Source: Caenorhabditis elegans
Taxonomy: Eukaryota; Nematoda; Chromadorea; Rhabditida; Rhabditidae
Assembly: GCF_000002985.6 (NCBI RefSeq)
Contig: NC_003282.8
Span: forward strand, 2,294,001 to 2,358,000
DNA length: 64,000 nt
Reading direction: 5' to 3'
Part shown: piece after piece, positions 33,166 to 58,200 of the stretch
Position numbering within the stretch: position 1 is the first letter of the stretch
Layout: every line of letters starts with the position of its first letter
Translations under genes and position numbers: made by a program
Notes under the pieces: model-generated
Database searches by the model: none
The model's input: only the letters and a program-made list of their open reading frames with translations
Told to the model about the DNA's origin: nothing

Positions 33166-35612
33166 CTAATGAACAGCCATTCGGCAAACAGTGTCCAAAA
33201 CAGAACAATCTGGAAAAAAAGCTTCACGAATCTCAGTTTCAGCGATTTGAGCTATGGTTAACGGGATGAGCAGCAGCTGAGCACATCTTGTAGAGCGCGA
33301 CTGGAAAACACGAGCCGCGTGGTTTTCCGCCAGAATTTGCATTGCACCGATTTGGGTGGAGAGGGTTTCCGATTTGGACTCTAAACGTCCATCTTCTGAA
33401 TTGAAAATCCTAAAATTTGTGATAAAAAAGAAAATAAAAATAATATATTGAACCCGTGGGTCGAACCTGTGACCTTCTGTATGAAAGGCAAAACTTTAAC
33501 CAGTTAAACCATTAGTAACAATAAAACCACACATATTAATGGCGTATAGTTAAGTGCTACCTGTCCCATGTCCTATAGACATACCTGATCTGTAAATAAT
33601 TATCACTGTAATCGCCCATTGCTCCACGACATTTAAATTCAAAGCCTTTATAGTCTTACTTATAGATCGGAGTTTTTCATTATTGCAATCTGCAAAAAAT
33701 CGATAATTCCATCAAAAAATCGATTCAAAAAACGAACCATTAACCAAACTGGTGCCCGACTGGCAAATAACATGAAATAAAAATAAGGAATGCCAACAAT
33801 TTGAGAATATTATCTGAAAACCCGTCAGAAAATTGAATTTTGTCCGATAGAGCGCACTTACCCTGCGATCGGAAGCTGGGAACCCGTTGGCTGGTGGAAG
33901 TGATGACCACCATCGGATCACAGCTGATAGGCAACTGATTGGGTCGGATATCGGGTCGATTACTTCCGGAATTCCAGGTTTTCTAATTCGTTTGGCTTTA
34001 ATAAGTGTCTGTGTGGGTTTTGGCTCCGGCGGCGCTCCCAGGCGTTCGTGTTGGACGGCTGAAAATTGAACTAGCAAAATTTGACAAATTTCTCGGCGCT
34101 TATGTTCTAACAAAGTTATAAGTTTTTGAAAATTGCAGAAAATATCACCATCGTGCCAAAAACTATGATAGCTCAGGAAAATGTGAAGCTACAAAAATGT
34201 TGTTCATTAAATAAATGTTTAACTTAAAATTTTCTACAATTTTCCAGTTGACAATTTTTTAACATTAAGTTCCAGCAGAGTTATACGGGCTGCACTAAAA
34301 ATTTTTGTGTCTCGGTAATTTGTAAAGCTACAACGAATAGTTGAACTACAGTGCATTTTTTTCCAACTTCTACGACTTTAAAGGCGCGCGCATTCATACA
34401 AAACGGTCCCGTCATTGGTCTCGCCACGCGCTCAACAAAGTCGTAGAAATTGGAAAAAATATGCACTACAGTGATAAATAAAATTTGCTACATTTTGCAA
34501 ACCGCCCTAACCGAAAAACTCACCATGTCGATTCATGGCAACTGTGATGCATTTCTGAAAGCGGCAAGCCTGACATTGATTTCTCCGTGTTACATCAATC
34601 ACACAATCGCCACTTTCCTTGCATGAATATCGGAGGTTCCGACGAATCGATCGCTTGAAGAATCCCCGGCAGCCATCGCAGGAGAGCACTCCGTAGTGGC
34701 GGCCTGTGGTGAAAAATACATTAATGGTTGGGGACTAGGAGACTTAGAAACAATAAAAAATTTTTAAATGTTTCCTTAGTGAACACCTTTTTGATGACTT
34801 AAATGCAAAATTAATTACGACTTTGAAGTAGGGTGAAGGCTCAGACCATATTTGAGTCGATGCATTCTTTTGCTCATAACTTTGTTCGCGTTGAAGCTAT
34901 CAGAACGACAAAAACTATTAATTGTAGAAAATTCTACGCTCACCATTTTGTTAGTTGGCAACTTTTTCATAATCTCTTTGAAAAAAAGTTACTTGTGTTT
35001 TAAGTTAGGCGCGTGATTCGAGGGTCGGGCTGTCGACAAACTCCGCGGACTTCAGCTGCTTACAACTTTGCTGGTATAACATATATGAAAAAGTGTGCAA
35101 CTAACAAAATGTAGCACATTTTAGGCTTAACAATTTTTCAATTACCAAGTTTTTAATTTTTTAGTGTTAAAAAAGTTTTGCGGATTACTAGCGAAGCTTT
35201 CTCAGGCAAGAGAAGAGTCGGCACCTTGAAATGGTTATAACTTTGCTGGTAAAGCAGATATCGAAAAGCGCTCAACTAACAGAATGTAGCAAATTTTTAG
35301 CTTAACATTTTTTGATTAACAACTTTTCGACGGCTCTAATAGCAAAGAAGCTGTACAAGCTTATAACAAAGCGAATGCTAATGCATTGAGATGACCGCGA
35401 CTTCAATCGCGTGTAACTTTTTTCATACAAGAGATATCAAAAATTTGTCAACTAACAAAATGTAGCAAATTTTATGCTTAACACTTATTTGTAAAAGTTA
35501 ATAACACTTTCCCAGCTCCAGCTCCAAATATAGTTCCACACAACTCACCAGACGCCCGATCTCCACACACTCTACAGCACTGGGATTCCGGAATACCGAC
35601 ACAGAGCAACAT
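33166..35612 (-). CDS. Nuclear hormone receptor, NR2E-like, with short ligand domain
   Basis: Six minus-strand exons: 35549-35612, 34524-34703, 33862-34058, 33738-33813, 33585-33689 and 33166-33395, in frame, 283 residues. The DNA-binding domain begins almost at the N-terminus: zinc ligands C13, C16, C30, C33 (finger 1) and C49, C55, C65, C68 (finger 2). The P-box is CDGCRG (30-35), where NR2E proteins usually have CDGCSG. The stretch [13 protein letters not shown] and MNRHAVQHER match the PNR/TLX (NR2E) type. Helix 5-like [12 protein letters not shown] and helix 10/11-like [13 protein letters not shown] with EAFFPDC remain, but the ligand domain is short and divergent. It is probably one of the C. 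elegans NR2E-class receptors (fax-1 relatives; nhr-239 is possible but I cannot confirm it). The donor of the 33738 exon (GGTTCG) is weak. Confidence 0.85.
33447..33522 (-). pseudogene. tRNA-like remnant with good B box
   Basis: On the minus strand a GGTTTAACTGGTTAAAG A-box-like segment is followed about 40 nt later by GGTTCGACCC, a perfect B box. The T-stem does not pair well, so this is more likely a tRNA-derived repeat or dead tRNA than a working gene. It lies in the last intron of the receptor gene. Confidence 0.4.
34366..34455. mobile_element. Internally deleted copy of the palindromic element
   Basis: Same CTACGACTTTAAAGGCGCGC arm and GGTCCCGTCATTGGTCTC interior as the copy at 28829-28955, but most of the right arm is missing. 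It ends in AAAGTCGTAGAA, so the terminal inverted repeat is kept. It lies in intron 2 of the receptor gene. Confidence 0.65.
34740..35510. repeat. CAACTAACAAAATGTAGC repeats in receptor intron 1
   Basis: About four units carry TAACTTTGCTGGTA-like, CAACTAACAAAATGTAGC and TTAGGCTTAACAATTTTT-like segments, at a spacing near 180 bp. Related to the arrays at 10.6-11.5 kb and 32.8-33.1 kb. Confidence 0.65.
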
Positions 35613-35935
35613 TTTCTGACGATAGAAAATGAGTTTCGTCTAGTTCAACGCTTACTAAATGAAAAAGACGGCGGGGGGCTCACTTTGTGAAGTGCTCCTT
35701 CCGACGAGAAAGGGGATAAGCATCTCGATGAACGTGGGAATATTCTCCTGAAAAATATCCGAGAGGGGGGACCGGTGACATTTGAGTAGAGGGGCTGCGG
35801 ATTATCCCCCTGTGAGCTTGTGAGAGCCCTGACTAACCGCGTTTTTTGAGCTTTTGAGAAGAAGCTCACAATCTTGAAATCGGAACCACTTTGACGCTAC
35901 AGTAATTTTCTACTCCCTCTTGGCTGTAAGAAAAA
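35613..35935. other. Upstream region of the nuclear receptor gene
   Basis: About 320 bp of moderately GC-rich DNA between the receptor start and the large element. No gene is supported. It is presumably promoter sequence. Confidence 0.4.
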
Positions 35936-35960
35936 GTGGGCGAATAGCACAGTGGCCACA
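35936..35960 (+). pseudogene. 5' part of a split tRNA-like sequence (A box)
   Basis: ATAGCACAGTGGC fits a tRNA A box. Read together with 39721-39780, across the large element, it gives TAGCACAGTGGCTAACGC and then GGTTCGATACC about 35 nt later, so the element seems to have landed in a tRNA-derived sequence. Confidence 0.5.
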
Positions 35961-36383
35961 GGTAAAGCGCGGTGAGCGAAGGGTGAGGGAAGTGTCGACC
36001 GCTGGTGAGCGACGGCAGAACAATCGACTTGTCACTAGCGGTTCACCCTTCGTTCATCGCGGCTCGCCCTTCATTCATCGCGGCTCACCACACAGTCACT
36101 CTTGGGTCACCGCGGTTCCAAATTTCAACCCCGCATTCCGGCATCCGCGCTTCCGCTCTTCATACTTTTCTCAATTAAAACTAAAAGACTGCTTAACAAA
36201 TAATATTTATGATACAACAAGACAAAAAAATAGTTTTAAAAAACTAAAAAGAAATTAGGAGAACAACAAAAAGCTAGTTACAATGAGGAGTGGAACAAAA
36301 TTGGGGAAAAACATGGAAAATAATTAAAATTATAAAAAATTCCGGCCTTTCTCCATCCGAAAACCTCGAAATCGGCGTGCCCT

Positions 36384-36819
36384 TCAAGAGTGGGGCAGGA
36401 AGTTCCAATCTTGTGTCGTTGATCGTAATTCGGTCTGAAAAAATCTCAAATAGAGAAAAAATATATCGATTAATTTACGATTTACCTCTTTTTCAATTTT
36501 AAATGCTCGATTAATCATTATTACATTACATTTTAAATTTTCGCTCGTTAGAAACAAGTATCGATATTTGAAAATAAAATATTACCTTCGCTTTCCGGAT
36601 TCCTTCGGCTCTCGTTTGCGGTCGTCGGAGCTTTTCTCGTTCGGAGTCGGTGCCGGCGACACTCCTGTAAAAATTATCATGCTTTAGAGTTAGTTTGACG
36701 GTTTTTCTTTCGGGAGAATACATTTTAAAACTTTAAAACTCACTTTAACAGCTCATAATCGTGTCCCTCGCTGCAGGATTCCTCGTCGAAGCCGGCGAAG
36801 TTGCGTCGGGACGAAATAT
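36384..36819 (-). CDS. Spliced coding segment inside the 3.8 kb element (5' end unresolved)
   Basis: Three minus-strand exons, 36744-36819, 36586-36664 and 36384-36434, join in frame through good GT/AG sites. They read ISSRRNFAGFDEESCSEGHD, YELLK, SVAGTDSEREKLRRPQTRAE, GIRKAKTELRSTTQDWNFLP and HS, then TGA. The product is charged, without membrane segments or a domain I know. An exon at about 36952-37015 (IKIEKIKEKDPSKRRNRKK in one frame) could precede it, but in the frame needed it begins with a stop, so the start codon is missing from my model. It may be cargo of the element or a host gene inside which the element grew. Confidence 0.45.
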
Positions 36820-37613
36820 CTGAATTCGAAGATTATTTCTCGCTTTTTTCGTGACAAAAATTTATATTTTTCGAATAAGAAACCAATTATAATTAGTTAA
36901 CAGAAGAATAGACGCAGAGTTTCTCAATATTTTTGAAAATACCTGATTTTTGGCATCTTTTTCCTATTCCGTCGTTTTGAAGGATCCTTTTCTTTGATTT
37001 TCTCGATTTTTATCTGCAAATTATGAAAAATGTGAAAAAGAAAAATATGTTGTGCGGAAAGCTCACAAAATCACGCAAAATAAGCGGTAATCGTGAAAAA
37101 AAACGAGAAAAATTGCAAAAAATGCAAAAAAAATTTGAATAAAATTTTCGCTAAAGAGGGCGCGCTAGGTTATTTCGGAGTGTCGTTGCTATGAAACTCA
37201 TAATGAGAGTAAGCGTTGAATTGAAATGATTTATTGGTGTTAAAAAACGTATTGAAACGCTGAAAAATAGATCGAATAGTACTAAGTAAGATATTTCCGT
37301 TTCAACTTTAAGAGTTTCGAATGAAATTTCGATAAAAATTCTAAATATGGCCCGTCTTCATCCAATTTGATAAATCATTATTTTGATCATAAGGGTCCCC
37401 CTTATGATGAAAATTGGTGAAAAAAAATTGTTGAAAAAAATTTTGAAAACATGTTGGAAACATAGAAAGTAACAGGTTGGATATTTTCTACTAGTGTGAG
37501 AGTTCACACTGAATGTTCTGCCAAGAAATGGTAGAAAATGTAAAGTTGGATCAAAGGAACCTAGAAGGTTTGAGAGCTTCTAGCTTCTTTGACACGTAGA
37601 ATACAAAATTTTC

Positions 37614-39127
37614 ATCAACAGGAAAGTTGTTTACAATAATGTGAAAAACATTTTGTTAGTTGGTACCTTTTAGTTATCTTCAGTGACAGTGGAGATATGA
37701 GCCTCAAAAGAAGACCAAAATATTCTAGATCTGTACTTAAATATATCTCAGTTCTCGATAAAGATGAAGAGATACTTGCATCTATCAATATGTTTATTGT
37801 TTTAAACCTAACAACGTTGTAGTTGATAACTTTTTGATATCTTGCCTCTAGAATTAGATACATCCATTTTAATACAGGAGGTTTTAATTTTCAGAGCTCC
37901 AAGGAATGTCGGTTTGACTTTTCGAAAGCACCGAACTTAGCAAAAAAACTTATAGAAACGAACAATTCAACATATTTCTACAATACCTGATAAAAATTTG
38001 ATAATTTTTGAAAAAAAAATCCAAAGGGTCCCCCCTTACAAAATTTTTCAAAATTTTTTTCAAAATTTTTTTGGAAACTTTTTATAATATGATTAGATGT
38101 TATAGAAAAATGCAATGTTTGTAATTATTTCTAGTTTGTATGTTCTGAACACGATTTCGGACGAAAACCTGAGGTGTAGTAGAACACCTAAGTTCAAAAA
38201 ACGCGTTCACTTTGGATGCGTAAATCTCCGTGGAAAAATTTTTGATGGCAAAGTGATCAACTACAAAGTTGTTTATCTTGATCTGAAGTATAACTTTGTA
38301 GTTAAACGTTAGTTTTAAAAAATTGTTGATTGAGATAGGAATAGGAAAAGAAGAAGAAAATTCAAGCATGAAGTTGCCAAAATGAACACAACTTTATCTC
38401 AATTTTTTGTCAACAATTTTTTGACAAGAAACAATAAACAACAAAGTTGTACTTCAGATTAAGATAAACAGCTTTGTAGTTGATCACTTTGCCATCAAAA
38501 ATTTTTCCACGGAGATATACGCATCCAAAGTGAACGCGTTTTTTGAACTTAGGTGTTATACTACACCTCAGGTTTTCGTCCGAAATCGTGTTCAGAACAT
38601 ACAAACTAGAAATAATTACAAACATTGCATTGTTCTATAACATCTAATCATATTATAAAAAGTTTCCAAAAAAAAATTTTGAAAAAAATTTTGAAAAATT
38701 TTGTAAGGGGGGACCCTTTGGATTTTTTTTTCAAAAATTATCAAATTTTTATCAGGTATTGTAGAAATATGTTGAATTGTTCGTTTCTATAAGTTTTTTT
38801 GGTAAGTTCGGTGCTTTCGATAAGTCAAACCGACATTCCTTGGAGCTCTGAAAATTAAAACCTCCTGTATTAAAATGGATGTATCTAATTCTAGAGGCAA
38901 GATATCAAAAAGTTATCAACTACAACGTTGTTAGGTTTAAAACAATAAACATATTGATAGATGCAAGTATCTCTTCATCTTTATCGAGAACTGAGATATA
39001 TTTAAGTACAGATCTAGAATATTTTGGTCTTCTTTTGAGGCTCATATCTCCACTGTCACTGAAGATAACTAAAAGGTACCAACTAACAAAATGTTTTTCA
39101 CATTATTGTAAACAACTTTTCAGTTGG
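37614..39127. repeat. Long palindrome in the 3.8 kb element
   Basis: Arms of about 700 bp (37614-38312 and 38429-39127) are nearly identical in inverted orientation. An 82-codon frame on one arm reappears on the other strand of the other arm with only terminal changes. The centre is near 38370, with about 115 bp of loosely paired sequence. Weaker symmetry continues outward to AAGGGTCCCCCTTA and ATAAGGGGGCCC. Confidence 0.9.
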
Positions 39128-39720
39128 CCACATTTCATTATTCTAAACACCAACAGAGATACAAGTATTTGAAAGTAAGACGTCTCCATGTTCAATCAAC
39201 ACAAATTGAAGTGATTTTTCGACTGAAAATGTAATATGAATGTTTAAACTTGTACAAACAGCCAAAATTGTGATTTTCTATAACGTTGAACATTTTTTGA
39301 AAAAGTTTTCAGAAAAAAATTTTATGTGAAAATGTTCTTCAACCATAAGGGGGCCCTTATGAAAATTCAAAGAGTTGTGAAATTTTCGGCCGCAAATGAC
39401 GAATTTGTTTTAAAAACGTAAAAATGTAAAATACTGCTACATTATCTAATAAGTTTTTGATAATGTTCGAAATTTTCAAGTGAATTATTTCCATTTCATA
39501 AATCACCCATTTACCGCGGTTCATCAGTCGGTCACTCTTCGCTCATCGCGGCTCATCGCGACTCACCGCGGCCGACACACTCTTAAACACCAAAACACTC
39601 AACCATCCTTCGCCATTTCTTGACTCACCGCGCTCCTTCCTCCACCACTGAGGCAGCGGTCGTTCACCGCGGCCCCTTCCCTCACTCATCAGGCACCGTT
39701 CGCTCACCGCGCTTTACCTG

Positions 39721-39785
39721 TGGCTAACGCTTTTGCCTTTGGCTCTGAAGGTCGCTGGTTCGATACCCAGTCGAGCATTTCGGCT
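39721..39785 (+). pseudogene. 3' part of a split tRNA-like sequence (B box)
   Basis: CTAACGC then GGTCGCTGGTTCGATACCCA: the B box GGTTCGATACC is close to the GGTTCGANTCC consensus. See the A-box half at 35936-35960. Confidence 0.5.
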
Positions 39786-39851
39786 TTTATGGAGCTCAAG
39801 CTCAATCCGAATTTTCAACTTTTAAACTATCGTTTTCAATTAAAAAATCGA

Positions 39852-39857
39852 TTTATT
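39852..39857 (-). terminator. Polyadenylation signal of ppgn-1
   Basis: AATAAA on the minus strand, about 111 nt beyond the ppgn-1 stop. It lies between the gene and the 3.8 kb element. Confidence 0.5.
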
Positions 39858-39967
39858 ATATGCCTAATGCCTAATAACAAGAGAAAAAAATTCGAGAAAA
39901 TATGGGGGAAATACAACCCGTCGAAAATTACAGATATTCCAAAAAAAAAAAAAACATTGAGCAAAAA

Positions 39968-54911
<14,944 letters not shown>

Positions 54912-55270
54912 TCTGGAAAAAAAATAAAAAAATTGCGTCATGTGTGGGATTTTTCTGGTGAATTTAACTTAATTTATAGGATATTTTATTAGTTTTTTGA
55001 ATAATTTCTTTAAATTCTAAGACGAAATGTTAGTTTTAAGAGTTTTTTTTGCGGAAAATAAATATAAATATTAAAAAATACACTGCACGTCAAGAAACGC
55101 GCCAGCAGACTTTGCTGGCGCATTTCTCGTGCGTTGACGCGTTTCTCGTTTTTTAATTTTAATTTTATTTATTGACTTTTTTTTTTGACAGAAAAACCTC
55201 AATTTTTCAATTTTTTTCCGTCATAATTGATAAAAGATAATTTATTTCAAATTATTACAACAATTTCCAG
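54912..55270. promoter_or_regulatory. Divergent promoter of ppgn-1 and the TFIIIC-like gene
   Basis: Only 359 bp separate the two start codons, so the genes probably share a bidirectional promoter. The gap contains a GC-rich palindrome (about 55086-55150): CGTCAAGAAACGCGCCAGCA, then TGCTGGCGCATTTCTCG and GTTGACGCGTTTCTCG. This recurs in form like an interspersed element, so it may be a repeat rather than a binding site. A TTTCCAG acceptor ends immediately before the ATG at 55271. Confidence 0.6.
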
Positions 55271-58200
55271 ATGGAATCAACATCTGAAGCGGGCGAATCA
55301 CCGAGGAAAGAGAGAAAAAGTAATTTCCAGCAAGTTTCTCAGGTTTTCTACGTATTTCTCGAATTTCCAGGGCACGAATCAAGTGACTATGAGATTTCTG
55401 AGATTTCTCCAGGCGAGGAAAGCTCCGTAGAGGTTTTTTGGTTTTTTTCAATCGATTTTCACCTGAAAACCCCAATTAAAATTGCAAAATTGCTTTCAGG
55501 ACCACATCCCCAGCAGCAGTGAGATGCAAGAAGAGATCGAGGAGCTGAATAATTCGACGAAACCTACGCCGAAAAGCAGAAAACGGGCGGCTCAAAGCGG
55601 CCCAGTCGACACTTTCAGCCCATTTCACTTCAAAAAGGATATTAGTACGTGGATGGATTATCGATTTTTATTCGGAAATATTGATCAAAAATCGATATAT
55701 ATTTCAGCGAGTAGTTTCTTGCCATACGTGCCGAAAGTTTGGTCAGTGCAAAATACGTACCGAATTCCGACAGACGTCATTTTAAACACTATTCGGACGG
55801 GCGGCACCGAAGGATTGGGCAGAGCAGAGGTAAAAATGCGAAAAAACTGAAAAACTGTAGGGAAATTCGAATTTTCCGCTAATTTTTGGAGTTAAATGTC
55901 TGAAATTGTGAATTTTAGGGTTTAAAGTGACATTTTTGGGGCGAAAATTTGAGTTTTTCGCTGAAAAAAGTGCCTGAAAATTCAAAAATTAGCCGGAAAA
56001 TTGAATTTTAAGGTGATTTTAGTGGAAAAAATGCCTGAAAATTTGAATTTTTCAGTTAAAATTGACATTTTTGATGGGAAAATGTGAGTTTTTCGCTGAA
56101 AAAAATGTCTAAAAATTCCAAAATTAACCAGAAAATTGAATTTTTAGCTGATTTTATTGGGAAAAATGCCTGAAAATTTGAATTTTTACGTTGAAATCGA
56201 CATTTTTTGGTGGAAATTATGTCTAAAAATTCCTAAATTCTGCTTAAATCCGGTGATTTTCAATATTTTGCCTTCAAAAATTGAGATTTTGCATTAAAAT
56301 TGGCTTTTCTGTGGGGAAATTCGAATTTTCAGCAGATTTTTGGGGAAAAATGTATGAAAATTTAAATTTTAGGGTTAAAATTGCCATTTTTGGGGGAATA
56401 TTCGGGTTTTTTCGCAGGAAAAAAGGTCTAAAAATGCAGAAAATAGCCAGAAAATAGAATTTTTAGCTGATTTTAGTGAAAATTATGTCTGAAAACTCAA
56501 AATTTTAAGTTAAAATCGACATTTTAGGGGCGAAAGTGCGAGTTTATAGGGAAAATTCAACGAATTTTTGTTAAAAATGGCTGAAAAAATCGAGATTTAG
56601 CTTTGAAAGAATGTATTTTGTAAAAGAAATTCGAATTTTGAGTGAATTTTCATGGTTTAAGCTGAAAAATTCCGAAATTTTTGAATTTTGGAATTCAAAT
56701 TGACATTTTTGGAGGAATATTCAAGTTTTTCGCTGAAAAAAGTCTATAAAAATTCAAAAATTAGCCAGAAAATTGAATTTTTAGCTGATTTTAGTGAAAA
56801 TTATGTCTGAAAACTCAGAATTTTAACGTTAAAATTGACATTTTTGGGGTGAAAATGTGAGTTTTTATTTGATTTTTGCCATATTTTGACTGAAAAATTT
56901 AGCATTTAGCCTGAAAATTGACTTTTTTCGCGGAAAAAATCGAAAATCCATGGAATTTCGGTGGAAATTATGTAATTTTAACGTCAAAATTTACATTTTT
57001 GGACAAAAAAAAATCGAATTTCTGCTTAATTCCGGTGATTTTTAATATTTTGGCTGGAAAAATTGATTTTTCAGCTGATTTTTAGGGGAAAAATGTCTGG
57101 AAATTCAAATTTCAACGAATTTCAGTTAAAAATGGCTGAAAAAATCAAGATTTAGCTTCTTCTTTTAGATTTAGCAACTTGTATTTTGTAAAAGAAATTC
57201 AAATTTTGAGTGAATTTACATGGTTAAGGCGGGAAAATTCCGAAATTTTGAATTTTTCAGTTAAAACTGGCATTTTTGGGGGAATATTCGAGTTTTTTGC
57301 AGGAAAAAGTGTCTGGAAATTCAAAAAATAGCTAGAAAATTGAATTTTTAGCTGATTTTAGTGGAAAAAATGCCTGAAATTTGGAGTTTTTATTCAATTT
57401 TTGCCGAATTTCAGTTAAAAATGGCTGAAAAATCGAGAAATTCGAAATTTGGGCCCCAAAAATCTGGTTTTTTTTTAAAGCTAAAAACTTCGAATTTTCA
57501 ATTTTCAGCTGGGAAAAACGGTCGGTTACGACTCTACGAACAAATCCGGCGGCCGTCGAGTATCTGATTGGATTGTAAAATGCACAACGGAGCATCCTGA
57601 TCATATTGGACAATTTCAGAAGATGAACGGAAAAGTTCGCACTATTAGGTACGAAATTGGAGCATTTTGGCTTAAAAATCACGTTTTTTCTGTGGAAAAA
57701 TAGTGAAAAACTGCAAAAAATTGAAAAAATCCATAAAATCCCGTTTTGCAGATATTTCTGGAAACAAAACGAGCAACCGGAGCGTTTTGAGAAGCTTTTC
57801 GAAGAATTTCAGCAATTAACCGCATGCCAATGCCCATTTAAAATAGGAGAAGTTATAAAGTTTCCTGAGAAGAAATTGAGTAAGTTTTCGGTGAATTCCT
57901 GCTGAAAATGTGTGGAAAAAATGGCGAAAAATTACGTTTTTTCCATGGAAAATTTGAAATTTCAGCTGAAACTAATGGAAAAACTTTGAAAATACGCCAA
58001 AATTGATGTAAAAATTCAAAAATTTCGGAATTTTTCAGTTTAAACCATGAAAATTCACTCAAAATTTGATGAATTTCTTTAAATCTCGATTTTTCAGCCA
58101 TTTTTAACAAAAATTCGTTGAATTTTCCCTATAAACTCGCACTTTCGCCCCTAAAATGTCGATTTTAACTTAAAATTTTGAGTTTTCAGACATAATTTTC

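Larger units (their letters stand above)
35957..39722. mobile_element. 3.8 kb element with inverted ends and central palindrome
   Basis: The left end CCACAGGTAAAGCGCGGTGA and the right end TCACCGCGCTTTACCTGTGG are inverted copies. Inside each end are 200 bp of further TCACCGCGG / CCGCGGTGA-like sub-terminal repeats (to about 36130 and from about 39510). The core holds a spliced coding segment (36384-36819) and a 1.5 kb palindrome (37614-39127). Only GC or GGC can be a flanking duplication, so the superfamily is unclear; CACAG ends recall CACTA/Chapaev types. No transposase was found. Confidence 0.75.

Noticed and set aside
33447..33522. Functional tRNA gene on the minus strand
   Set aside because: The B box is good but the T-stem and acceptor stem do not pair; called a tRNA-like remnant instead.
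37614..39172. Two mirrored 82-97-codon frames as paired genes
   Set aside because: They are the two arms of the palindrome and lack starts, splice signals and known domains.
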